Shown here piece by piece: positions 7,445 through 13,807 of a DNA stretch of 13,807 nt. Source of the stretch: Candidatus Bathyarchaeota archaeon. Its GTDB lineage: Archaea; Asgardarchaeota; Lokiarchaeia; Sigyniarchaeales; Sigyniarchaeaceae. Position numbers and translations under genes: made by a program. The notes under the pieces were generated by a model. The model did not search any database and had not been told where the DNA came from. It saw nothing but the letters and a program-made list of their open reading frames with translations. Position 1 is the stretch's first letter. Each line of letters opens with the position of its first letter. Where the stretch lies: positions 1 through 13,807 of the forward strand of contig WJJB01000214.1 in NCBI GenBank assembly GCA_014729935.1, in the 5' to 3' direction.

Positions 7445-9478
7445 ATGAACGAAACACCCAACCAAGAATATAAGGAAATAAGGGTTGGCGTCTACGTGTG
7501 CCAATGTGGGGTTAATATCGGGAAATATATTGATTGCGAATCAGTTCGATCCTTTGCAGAATACCTTCCAGGAGTGTTCAAAGCACGGACCTTCACGTTC
7601 TTTTGCAGCGACCCAGGGCAAGAAATAATAAAAAGGGATATCCAAGAGCTTGGCATCAATAGGGTCGTTGTCGCGGCATGTACACCTAAGATTCACGAGG
7701 AAACCTATAGGGAATTACTCGTCGACGCGGGACTAAGTCCCTACTTCTTTGAAATGGTAAATCTCAGGGAACACTGTTCTTTTGTCCATAGCAAGGATAT
7801 TGAAACTGCAACCGAGAAGGCAAAATCGCTCGTTGCAGGGGGCGTGTATCGCGCGCTCAATCTCGAAGACGTGCCATTAAAATCCGTGGATGTGTTGAAA
7901 TCAGTTCTCGTGGTTGGTGCAGGCATTGCCGGCATGAATGCCGCCATAAATCTTGCCAATCAAGGTATCAAGGTATACTTGGTGGAAAAGGAAGCAACCA
8001 TCGGCGGGCGCATGGCTCAACTTGATCGCGTGTTCCCAACGGACGATTGTGCCATTTGAGTCGTTGCACCGATCATGGTCAAGGCATCGAAGCATCCAAA
8101 CATCCAATTGTACACTTACTGTGACATTATAGAGGCAGAAGGTATCACGGGCAATTACACCATTACGATCAAGCAAAATCCAAGGTATGTTGATCCCGTG
8201 AAATGCACCGGATGTGGTGCATGCATGGAACGGTGCCCCATCGAGATTCCTGACGAGTTCAACCGTAACTTGGGCGTGCGAAAGGCAATTTACATTCCTT
8301 TCTCCCAAGCCGTACCCAAGATTGCACTTATCGACAAGGATGCCTGCATGAATTGCGGTTTATGTGCGAAAAACTGCCAAGCTGGCGCTATAAATTACGA
8401 GGATGCCGAGCGTTTTGAAACAATAAACGTGGGTGCCATCATCGTCGCCACGGGTTGGGATGAGTTTCCCGTCCTGGACCGAGGAAATTACCAGTACGGG
8501 ACAATCGATAACATCATCACGCAGATGGAGCTCGAACGCATGCTCTCCCCCGTTGGCCCAACTGGCGGCCACATCAAGCGAGTGTCCGACAAGAAAACTC
8601 CACAACGAATAGCGATGATCCAGTGCGTGGGATCCCGGAGCACTAAGAAGGGTGAAAACGAGTACTGTTCTGCTGTTTGCTGCAACCTTGCTTTGAAGAA
8701 TGCCCAGCTCATCATGCAAGAGATCGAGGGCGCGGAAGTCATCATTTTCTACATGGACATGAGATGCTGGGATAAAGCTAACGAGGAATATTACCGTAGA
8801 TCTCGTGCTCAAGGGGTATTGTTCGTCCGAGGAATCCCGGGCGAGGTGCGGCAAGATCGGGATACCGGGGACGTGATCATCACTTACGAAAACACGCTGG
8901 ACGGATCTGTGCAAGACCTTTCGGTTGACATGTTGGTGCTTTCCGCAGGCATGAATCCATCCAAGGGAACCGACGAGATAGCAACAGTCCTTGGGATGGA
9001 TAAATCACCAGGTGGTTTCCTAAGGGAAGTGCACCAATGCCTGAATCCGCAAAACACGAAATCTCCAGGGATCTTCATTGCTGGTTGTGCAGCGGGACCG
9101 AAAAACATCCCGTATTCCGTCTCCACCGCACTCGCTGCTGCCGCGAACGCCGCGCAAATCGTTTCTGCTGGTATTTTCCAAAAAGAATTGATTACCGCGG
9201 TGGTTGATGAACCGCGGTGCATTGCCTGCCATCGATGTGAGAAACTCTGTAACTACGATGCAATCAAGGTGGATAATGAAAGGGGAATAGCGATTGTCAA
9301 TGACTTGAATTGCAAGGGATGCGGAATTTGCATATCATCATGCCCTGCAAAGGCTATCAGCTTGCGTTATTACCGTGATTCCCAACTCGACACTCAGGTA
9401 TACGGTATCTTGAAGAGCTTGGATGCCAACCCAAATGATAAACAACCCGGTGCATCAGAATCGATGCAGCACGGTTAA
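7445..9478 (+). CDS. hdrA: Heterodisulfide reductase subunit A, selenocysteine-containing
   Basis: This 677-residue flavin/iron-sulfur subunit is read through an in-frame TGA at codon 205 (8057-8059). HdrA is the bifurcating core that passes electrons between MvhD-type donors, ferredoxin and HdrBC. An N-terminal domain (CQC at 19-21) is followed by the FAD-binding GAGIAG at 158-163, then FPTDDCAIU, where other HdrA proteins have Cys. Two ferredoxin motifs follow (C254/257/260/264 and C301/304/307/311), then the HdrA signature CVGSR with YCSAVCC. C-terminal 4Fe-4S motifs are at C592/595/598/602 and C623/626/629/633. Length is normal for the family, and similarity continues in the same frame across the TGA, so this is neither a frameshift nor two genes. 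GTGAGG lies 4 nt before the ATG. It heads an operon with mvhD and an FrhB-like gene. Confidence 0.95.
8057..8059 (+). other. hdrA: In-frame UGA decoded as selenocysteine (HdrA U205)
   Basis: The codons around the TGA read D-D-C-A-I-[TGA]-V-V-A-P. Cysteine-type HdrA proteins have a Cys at this position in the FPTxDCxxC motif, and selenocysteine HdrA is known in Methanococcales and Lokiarchaeota. The frame is open for 204 codons before and 472 after. It forms a C202-x-x-U205 pair. Confidence 0.93.
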
Positions 9479-9497
9479 TCAAATGCTAGAACCGTGC
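9451..9497 (+). promoter_or_regulatory. Twin hairpins across the hdrA stop; possible SECIS
   Basis: Two perfect hairpins abut without a gap. TGCATC/GATGCA (9451-9456 with 9463-9468) is followed at once by GCACGGTT/AACCGTGC (9469-9476 with 9490-9497), whose 13-nt loop contains an AAA and the end of the TAA stop. The base of the second stem is flanked by CGAT (9462-9465) and CGAG (9498-9501), which could form tandem G-A pairs if the first hairpin opens. This may be the hdrA SECIS, or part of a termination or processing signal. It excludes the alternative fold at 9493-9530. Confidence 0.35.
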
Positions 9498-9530
9498 CGA
9501 GATATTTACTATGCGGTAAATTGATGCACG
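9493..9530 (+). promoter_or_regulatory. Alternative SECIS-like fold after hdrA
   Basis: CGTGC (9493-9497) pairs with GCACG (9526-9530) and ATTTAC (9504-9509) with GTAAAT (9516-9521). The internal loop places C-G-A-G (9498-9501) opposite T-G-A-T (9522-9525), which would give two tandem sheared G-A pairs as in the SECIS core. The loop (TATGCG) lacks the A-run seen after mvhD and the helix is short. It overlaps the stem at 9490-9497, so only one of the two folds can form at once. Confidence 0.3.
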
Positions 9531-9572
9531 AACTAATAGTTAATCCATGTTAACAATTGGAAATTGATTCAA

Positions 9573-10031
9573 ATGAACCAGAAACGACTCTCCAGGAAAA
9601 TCGTGATATTTTGCTGCGAGAAATGAGGTTATTCTGCGGGAGACCTCACAGGAGTTTCCCGCGCGCAATACAAACCAAATTCTTACCTTGTCCGTGTCAA
9701 ATGCACGGGTAGAATAGGAATTAGCGACATATTGCAAGCACTGCGGGATGGTGCTGATGGTGTTGGGATTTTCGGGTGCCACAAGGGTGAATGCGATTTC
9801 GAGACGGGGAATATCGTTGCTGAACGCCATGTTAATATTGTAAAGACCATGCTGGAGAACGCAGGGTTTTCCCCGGACCGGGTCATGATGTATTTCATGT
9901 CCGCCGCCGAGATCGAGCGATTTACTGATGCGATTGCCGATCTTACCCAGAAAATCCAAGAATTGCCCATCAATCCATTAAAGGAAGATAAGGCTCGCGG
10001 CCTTGGTATTGCGCTACCACCTGATCCTTGA
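9573..10031 (+). CDS. mvhD: MvhD/VhuD-type [2Fe-2S] protein, selenocysteine-containing
   Basis: This 152-residue protein is read through an in-frame TGA at codon 18 (9624-9626). MvhD is the [2Fe-2S] subunit that links a hydrogenase or dehydrogenase to HdrA. The sequence KIVIFCCEKU-GYSAGDLTGVSR aligns with the family pattern FLCNWC(U)SYxGADLAGVSR; the second half shows C44 in KCTGR, GADGVGIFGCHKGEC with C69 and C74, ETGN, and a C-terminal MSAAE region matching the WISAxEG part. The length fits MvhD. Annotation ignoring the TGA would start at an internal TTG (9732) and lose 53 residues, including two cluster-region residues (C15, U18). The ATG at 9573 leaves only an eight-residue lead before homology. 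The gene lies 94 bp after hdrA and ends with TGA as its own stop. Confidence 0.93.
9624..9626 (+). other. mvhD: In-frame UGA decoded as selenocysteine (MvhD U18)
   Basis: The TGA lies in C15-E-K-[TGA]-G-Y, the position where MvhD has Cys and VhuD of selenocysteine-using methanogens has Sec. Protein similarity starts before it and continues after it in the same frame, with no alternative frame. Confidence 0.92.
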
Positions 10032-10076
10032 ACCAAGTGATGGGACCCCAGGAAAAAGTCGGGGTATGCTGATGGT
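10032..10076 (+). promoter_or_regulatory. Candidate SECIS element with kink-turn, mvhD 3' UTR
   Basis: Immediately after the mvhD stop, ACC (10032-10034) pairs with GGT (10074-10076), followed by a 3-nt bulge AAG. Then TGATG (10038-10042) faces CTGAT (10069-10073), giving G39-A72 and A40-G71 sheared pairs, U-U pairs and G42-C69. Above it, ACCCC (10045-10049) pairs with GGGGT (10061-10065) and closes an 11-nt loop containing AAAAA. The core matches the L7Ae-type kink-turn (box C RUGAUGA, 6 of 7; box D CUGA exact). The G-A core plus A-rich apical loop is the plan of eukaryotic SECIS, and similar elements are reported for Lokiarchaeota and archaeal VhuD. Assignment rests on hand folding. Confidence 0.5.
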
Positions 10077-10157
10077 GTCGCCGCAAGCGACGGGATCCAA
10101 TAAACGATTAAGCAAGCAAGAATTCGATCAACCCAAAGACAAGTATCTTGGCGCTTG

Positions 10158-11687
10158 ATGATGGAAGAAAATGAAAAAACCAATGTAATGGAACCAGAAA
10201 TGGCAGCGGAGCTACCATTGCTCCTATTCGTGTCAAGATCCTTCAGATTTCGCTGCTTGGTGGACGCAAGGGAAGAAATCTTGGAACGGGAATGTATCCA
10301 CCCAAGGAAGTTTGACGCTCTATTGCAGCAGCTTCAAGAAGAGGAGCGAACGAAAGCCATCCTGCTCCGTGAGTTCGAACGACTCGATAACCCGATACCC
10401 GTGGATGAATTAGCGGATGCATTCAAATCCCTTGACATGAATGCAAGCGAGATAGTGACTCTCACCTATCAGCTCGGGATGGAGGGCTTTTTATCAACTT
10501 CGTTCGAGGGTGATAGTGACGTCCCGCTTTTCAAGCATTACACATCAGATCCCCGCGCCATTGAACCCGCATACAAGCCAGTAAACGTTATCACTGATGG
10601 AAGCGCATGTTCAGGCTGCGGGATGTGTGAAACGGTATGTCCAGTAGGATGTGTTAGCGTGAATGACGGTCGCGTTTCCATTGACATGGACACGTGCATT
10701 CGCTGTGGATTATGCTTCACCGCATGTCCCAGGAGCTTTCTTCCCAAGAAAGCACTGGAATGGTCCACCACTGGAAACCATTTCACCAGGAACGAGATAA
10801 AGATAGGTCACGTGTTAGAAGCATGGTCTGCCAAGTCCTTGCAAGAGGATGTTGATGCCGTAAAACAAGATGGCGGTGTCACATCCACGCTTCTCATCCA
10901 TGCATTGGATTCAGGGAGGGTGACTAGTGCGATTGGAGCGGGCACGAGAGAAGGGGAGCCATGGAATCCTGTGCCAGTGATCATGAAGACAAGGAGACAG
11001 GTTCTTGAAGCCGCCGGCACCAAATACGTGAATACACCTTCCCTGAAACTGCTTAGTTCCCTATCCGCTGAACCGGGAATAGCCATCGTCGGGACGCCTT
11101 GCATGATGCAGGCACTTTGGAAGGGGGAGAAATATCCCACTCACTTGCTGGATCTGTCGAACGTGAAGTATAAACTTGGCATCTTCTGCATGGAATCGTT
11201 CACGTACCAGGGAATCAAGCACTTGGCTGAAAAAATCCTTGGCACAAGTTTGAATGACATACGGAAGATGGATATCAACAAGGGTAAATTCTTCATGTAT
11301 CCAAGGGACGGGGGTGCATTCACTGCTGGCATGAAGGACGTGGGGAAACTTGCTAGGCTTGGATGTCATTGCTGCTACGATTTAACATCCGAATCAGCGG
11401 ATATATCAATAGGTTCGATTGGATCAAAGCCGGGCTGGAATACCGTTTTGATCCGAAATGAAAATGGGAAAGAATTGTTCGATTCAGCGGTAGCCGCCGG
11501 TTTACTTGAAAAGAAACCCATTCCCGATGTGATCCCTGGACTCCCTCTCTTGAAAAAGTTATCATTTAGGAAGAAGCGGCAGTACGAGAGGACGGAGCGG
11601 AAACGGGATGCCGATAATGCCTTTCATCCCCTTTACGATTTGCGGTTATGGCCAAAACCGGTGAAAAAGAAAAAGGTGGATACGTAA
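10158..11687 (+). CDS. Ferredoxin-FrhB/FdhB-like fusion oxidoreductase subunit
   Basis: This 509-residue protein belongs to the F420 hydrogenase/dehydrogenase beta-subunit (FrhB) family, which bind FAD and usually F420 and exchange electrons with iron-sulfur partners. Residues 1-130 form an extra N-terminal helical part; about 75-120 (IPVDELADAF and following) could be winged-helix-like. Two 4Fe-4S motifs follow (C151/154/157/161 and C180/183/186/190), then FrhB_N/FrhB_C with DGGVTSTLL, GAGTREGEPW, TRRQVLEAAG, GTPCMMQAL, GIFCMESF, CHCCYD and ADISIGSIGS. The frame is open from TTG 10155; I chose the first ATG, with ATG 10161 also possible. No clear ribosome-binding site is seen. It follows mvhD by 126 bp and is likely cotranscribed, probably serving as the dehydrogenase-like electron entry or exit for HdrA-MvhD. 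The electron carrier is not proven. Confidence 0.9.
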   Translation: MMEENEKTNVMEPEMAAELPLLLFVSRSFRFRCLVDAREEILERECIHPRKFDALLQQLQEEERTKAILLREFERLDNPIPVDELADAFKSLDMNASEIVTLTYQLGMEGFLSTSFEGDSDVPLFKHYTSDPRAIEPAYKPVNVITDGSACSGCGMCETVCPVGCVSVNDGRVSIDMDTCIRCGLCFTACPRSFLPKKALEWSTTGNHFTRNEIKIGHVLEAWSAKSLQEDVDAVKQDGGVTSTLLIHALDSGRVTSAIGAGTREGEPWNPVPVIMKTRRQVLEAAGTKYVNTPSLKLLSSLSAEPGIAIVGTPCMMQALWKGEKYPTHLLDLSNVKYKLGIFCMESFTYQGIKHLAEKILGTSLNDIRKMDINKGKFFMYPRDGGAFTAGMKDVGKLARLGCHCCYDLTSESADISIGSIGSKPGWNTVLIRNENGKELFDSAVAAGLLEKKPIPDVIPGLPLLKKLSFRKKRQYERTERKRDADNAFHPLYDLRLWPKPVKKKKVDT

Positions 11688-11713
11688 GATTCTCAAGTGG
11701 ATCTCTATAGATC

Positions 11714-11723
11714 ATGTATAAAG
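11714..11723 (+). promoter_or_regulatory. Box A candidate for the RCK gene
   Basis: TGTATAAAGG lies about 45-50 nt upstream of the ATG at 11766 and would give a short leader. It is preceded by the inverted repeat GATCT-CTAT-AGATC (11700-11713). A second A/T patch, CTATATATTC just before the ATG, is too close to serve as box A for this start. Confidence 0.4.
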
Positions 11724-11765
11724 GGAATGGGAGCACTTTTCACGAGCTGAATATTCTATATATTC

Positions 11766-12941
11766 ATGCCCTTGGGGAACTTCCTGATAGATTTCCTGCT
11801 GAAATTGAAGCGAAGCCGGTTTTCCTTCATCTTAGTTTTCAGCTTTTGGTTACTTGGTTTTGGGATTTTCAAATTCACTGAACCTCCCGTGACCACCGAA
11901 CCAGCACACGTGCTGCTTGTCTCTTTAGGGATTCGTGAGGCTAACAATCAAACCCCATTTGCGGGTTTCTATGCACTCATCTGGCCTATATTGCTCGAAG
12001 TCATTGTTTTCGGTTTTATTTTCGGTGCTTTGCTTGAAAAATTCAATCCTCCATTAACGTGCAAATTGTATGCCAAGCGACAGAAGAATCATTCAGTGGT
12101 CATCGGGTATCACCATTTCGGTAGAAGGATCGTGGATTTTCTCAAGGAACATGGCAAGAAATTTACTGTTATTGAAAGTACCATGGAGAATATTGATGAT
12201 CTCATAGAGGCAGGAGAACCAGTGGTTGCAGGTGATCCCACCGAATTGATCAACTTGAAATATGCCGGAATCCCTGCGTGCAAGGAGGTTTTCATGGTAT
12301 CCAATGATATCAGTGAAACCATTATCGTGACCGAGAAGATCCGTTCTTTAAATCCCGAATGCAACTTGTACGTTCGCATCTTCGCCGAATATTTTCAAGC
12401 CTATCTCTCTGCACCCCCACTGAACGCGTTCGTTTTCAGCACCACGCGATGGTGGATGGATTGCGTGAAAGAGTGGACAAGGGACAAGACTGGATCCGCC
12501 ATCGTTGTAGGGCATGATCATCTTGCCGAACTCATCACGAGCCATATTGGTCATGAACAGAATCGCCAAGTTCTACTCATCGATCCCTCCATAGAACCGG
12601 AAGAAGTGGAAGTCCTGAATAACCACGTATTCATCGTGAAGGATGATGCGAATCGGGTTCGTTATATTAAAAAACACATCAACATGGACGAGGTTACCCA
12701 AGTTTTCTTGTGCTGGAAGGAAGAAGAGGAGTTTTCTGATAGCATGTACCTTGCATCAAGGTTTCGCAAGAATTATCCTGAAGTTGAGGTGTACATTCGC
12801 ATTTTTGATGATGAGCTCGGGCGGATCGTAGAAGATGAAGGTAACCTCACCTCGTTTTCGACTTCATTACATGCGTTCAAGATGCTACGACGAAACGTGA
12901 AACCAAATTCATCACTCTCATTCATAGTGGATGGAACGTGA
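11766..12941 (+). CDS. Two-TM membrane protein with tandem RCK/TrkA-N domains
   Basis: This 391-residue protein has TM1 near residues 19-37 and TM2 near 68-90, then two regulator-of-K-conductance-type Rossmann units. The first begins VVIGYHHFGRRIVDFL at 111-126, with VIES and GDPTELINLKYAGI as in TrkA-N; the middle glycine of the GxGxxG loop is His. The second begins SAIVVGHDHLAELI near 245 and looks degenerate. The layout is that of a two-TM K+ channel with a cytoplasmic RCK ring, but the loop between the helices (38-67) has no TVGYG-like filter and little pore-helix character. It may be a non-canonical channel, another transporter regulator or a nucleotide sensor in the membrane. The downstream HAD gene overlaps its stop. 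Confidence 0.82.
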   Translation: MPLGNFLIDFLLKLKRSRFSFILVFSFWLLGFGIFKFTEPPVTTEPAHVLLVSLGIREANNQTPFAGFYALIWPILLEVIVFGFIFGALLEKFNPPLTCKLYAKRQKNHSVVIGYHHFGRRIVDFLKEHGKKFTVIESTMENIDDLIEAGEPVVAGDPTELINLKYAGIPACKEVFMVSNDISETIIVTEKIRSLNPECNLYVRIFAEYFQAYLSAPPLNAFVFSTTRWWMDCVKEWTRDKTGSAIVVGHDHLAELITSHIGHEQNRQVLLIDPSIEPEEVEVLNNHVFIVKDDANRVRYIKKHINMDEVTQVFLCWKEEEEFSDSMYLASRFRKNYPEVEVYIRIFDDELGRIVEDEGNLTSFSTSLHAFKMLRRNVKPNSSLSFIVDGT

Positions 12942-13645
12942 ACTTGAAAGCGATCACCTTTGACTTGTGGAATACTCTTATCAAGAATGTGGACGCGAAT
13001 GATAAGCGCGTTGTTTTCCTCATGGAAGCACTCGGCGAATTTCATGTGGAACAGGATAGGATATACCGCGCGTTCGATAGGATGCATCAGGAATCTTGGC
13101 AAAAGTGGGAAACCCCTCCATATGTTTATTTCAGCGTCGATGAACGAATCCAGTTCATCGAGTCAATGCTCGGAATACAGATAGGGGCCGCAGAACAAGA
13201 ACGCATTCGAACATATTTCGAGGAGTGCCTGCTTGAGGACCCCCCGGAACTGCACCCTCATGCTCAAGAAGTGCTAGAGCACCTTTCAGGGAATCATCAA
13301 ATTGGGTTGGTATCTGATTCGGGATATTCCCCGGGGAGAGTAATGAGGAAGGTTCTAGAAATGCACGGAATTTTGGATTATTTCACCATTACCATATTCT
13401 CGGATGAAACGGGATTTAACAAGCCCCATCGGATCATGTTCGAAACTGCATTAGCATCCTTGAAGGTTCCACCATCCTCCTGCGCCCATGTGGGGGACCT
13501 TCTTCGTACAGATATAGCGGGGGCGCGGCATATGAAAATGCAACCGATTTTCATCGACAGGTATAACACTCCAGAGCAAGAAGCGAGGAAATACCAGCCA
13601 CATGCCATTATAAGGTCGCTAGATGAACTATTCGAGCTAAAGTGA
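12938..13645 (+). CDS. HAD-superfamily hydrolase
   Basis: This 235-residue HAD hydrolase has motif I FDLWNTLI (nucleophile D9), motif II LVSDSG, motif III with the Lys in NKPHRIMF, and motif IV HVGDLLRTDIAGA. The second motif-I Asp of typical phosphatases (DxD) is replaced by Trp, as in haloacid-dehalogenase-like and several archaeal HAD members (DxY or DxW), so the substrate cannot be told. The helical cap lies between motifs I and II (about 20-100). It starts with GTG, whose last two bases are the start of the preceding TGA stop (a 4-bp GTGA overlap), indicating translational coupling with the RCK protein. The product is likely soluble. Confidence 0.88.
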   Translation: MNLKAITFDLWNTLIKNVDANDKRVVFLMEALGEFHVEQDRIYRAFDRMHQESWQKWETPPYVYFSVDERIQFIESMLGIQIGAAEQERIRTYFEECLLEDPPELHPHAQEVLEHLSGNHQIGLVSDSGYSPGRVMRKVLEMHGILDYFTITIFSDETGFNKPHRIMFETALASLKVPPSSCAHVGDLLRTDIAGARHMKMQPIFIDRYNTPEQEARKYQPHAIIRSLDELFELK

Positions 13646-13657
13646 AAGGTGAGAGCG

Positions 13658-13667
13658 TTATTTTTAA
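13658..13667 (+). terminator. Possible T-run terminator after the HAD gene
   Basis: GTTATTTTTAAAT (five consecutive T) begins about 12 nt past the HAD stop and precedes a new promoter. No strong hairpin is present; archaeal termination needs only T-rich tracts. Confidence 0.3.
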
Positions 13668-13678
13668 ATGATCCTTGT

Positions 13679-13689
13679 TAATATAAATA
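13679..13689 (+). promoter_or_regulatory. Strong box A (TATA) promoter for the last gene
   Basis: TAATATAAATAG is the best archaeal TATA match in the window. It lies about 60 nt before the ATG at 13746, so transcription should start near 13710 with a leader of about 35 nt. Confidence 0.6.
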
Positions 13690-13745
13690 GTAAGTATTGG
13701 ACCAAGACAAAGACCCAATTAGTATAGCTAGTGCAGGGTGTAATC

Positions 13746-13807
13746 ATGACTTCTCAATTAACCAGGACCTCAAGCATGAAACACAGAATCATGCGTTACC
13801 TTAATAA
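13746..13807 (+). CDS. Start of an unidentified protein, cut by window end
   Basis: An ATG opens a frame of 20 codons that runs off the end of the window (MTSQLTRTSSMKHRIMRYLN). GGGTG lies 9 nt upstream as a weak ribosome-binding site, and a good TATA box precedes it. An internal ATG at codon 11 (13776) is an alternative start. The basic, helix-like beginning is too short to identify. Confidence 0.5.
   Translation, partial: MTSQLTRTSSMKHRIMRYLN

Noticed and set aside
7173..7448. 91-codon frame on the plus strand overlapping the hdrA start
   Set aside because: It resembles no known protein, lies over the likely promoter and inverted repeats, and overlaps hdrA by 4 bp without a ribosome-binding site.
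8057..8059. hdrA as a pseudogene or two separate genes broken by a stop codon
   Set aside because: The frame is unchanged, the stop is exactly at a Sec/Cys site, the rest of the protein is intact, and the neighbouring mvhD shows the same situation.
10037..10072. Box C/D guide RNA rather than SECIS
   Set aside because: Boxes C and D match, but the 25 nt between them form a GC stem-loop, leaving no guide and no C'/D' boxes.

Overview
The window looks archaeal. It carries an LSm gene next to ribosomal protein eL37, an Orc1/Cdc6-type AAA+ protein, AT-rich box-A (TATA) promoters and some GGTG/GAGG-type ribosome binding sites. The most informative part is a heterodisulfide-reductase module (HdrA, MvhD, FrhB-like) in which two genes contain an in-frame UGA exactly where the family normally has a cysteine. 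This points to a selenocysteine-using archaeon. No methanogenesis gene is visible, and selenocysteine HdrA and VhuD/MvhD are known from Lokiarchaeota as well as from methanogens, so I infer an Asgard (Loki-like) archaeon. That assignment is inference, not proof.

Layout. Bases 1-336 are non-coding. The minus strand then carries eL37 (337-525) and LSm (550-798) as a two-gene operon transcribed LSm to eL37, followed upstream by a non-coding stretch with a perfect palindrome. Also on the minus strand are an Orc1/Cdc6-like ATPase (1133-2365) and a bifunctional NAD(P)HX epimerase/dehydratase (2555-4168). A 553-bp divergent intergenic region with several strong hairpins separates these from the plus-strand genes. 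The first plus-strand gene is a 780-residue protein of unknown function (4722-7064). After a 380-bp regulatory-looking gap comes the redox operon: hdrA (7445-9478, Sec at codon 205), mvhD (9573-10031, Sec at codon 18) and a ferredoxin-FrhB fusion (10158-11687). Next are a two-TM RCK-domain membrane protein without a recognisable K+ filter (11766-12941) and an overlapping HAD-family hydrolase (12938-13645). A TATA box and the first 20 codons of another gene end the window.

How the genes work together. HdrA is the flavin/iron-sulfur electron-bifurcating subunit, MvhD is the [2Fe-2S] protein that feeds electrons into HdrA, and the FrhB-like protein with two 4Fe-4S clusters is a likely F420 or other dehydrogenase input/output subunit. 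HdrB, HdrC and hydrogenase subunits are not in the window. Both selenocysteines lie in CxxU motifs. Downstream of mvhD is a stem-loop with a near-consensus kink-turn (tandem G-A pairs as in box C/D RNA) and an A-rich loop, which fits a SECIS element resembling the eukaryotic type. Less certain candidates lie at the end of hdrA. Standard gene calling would split hdrA into two genes and truncate mvhD.
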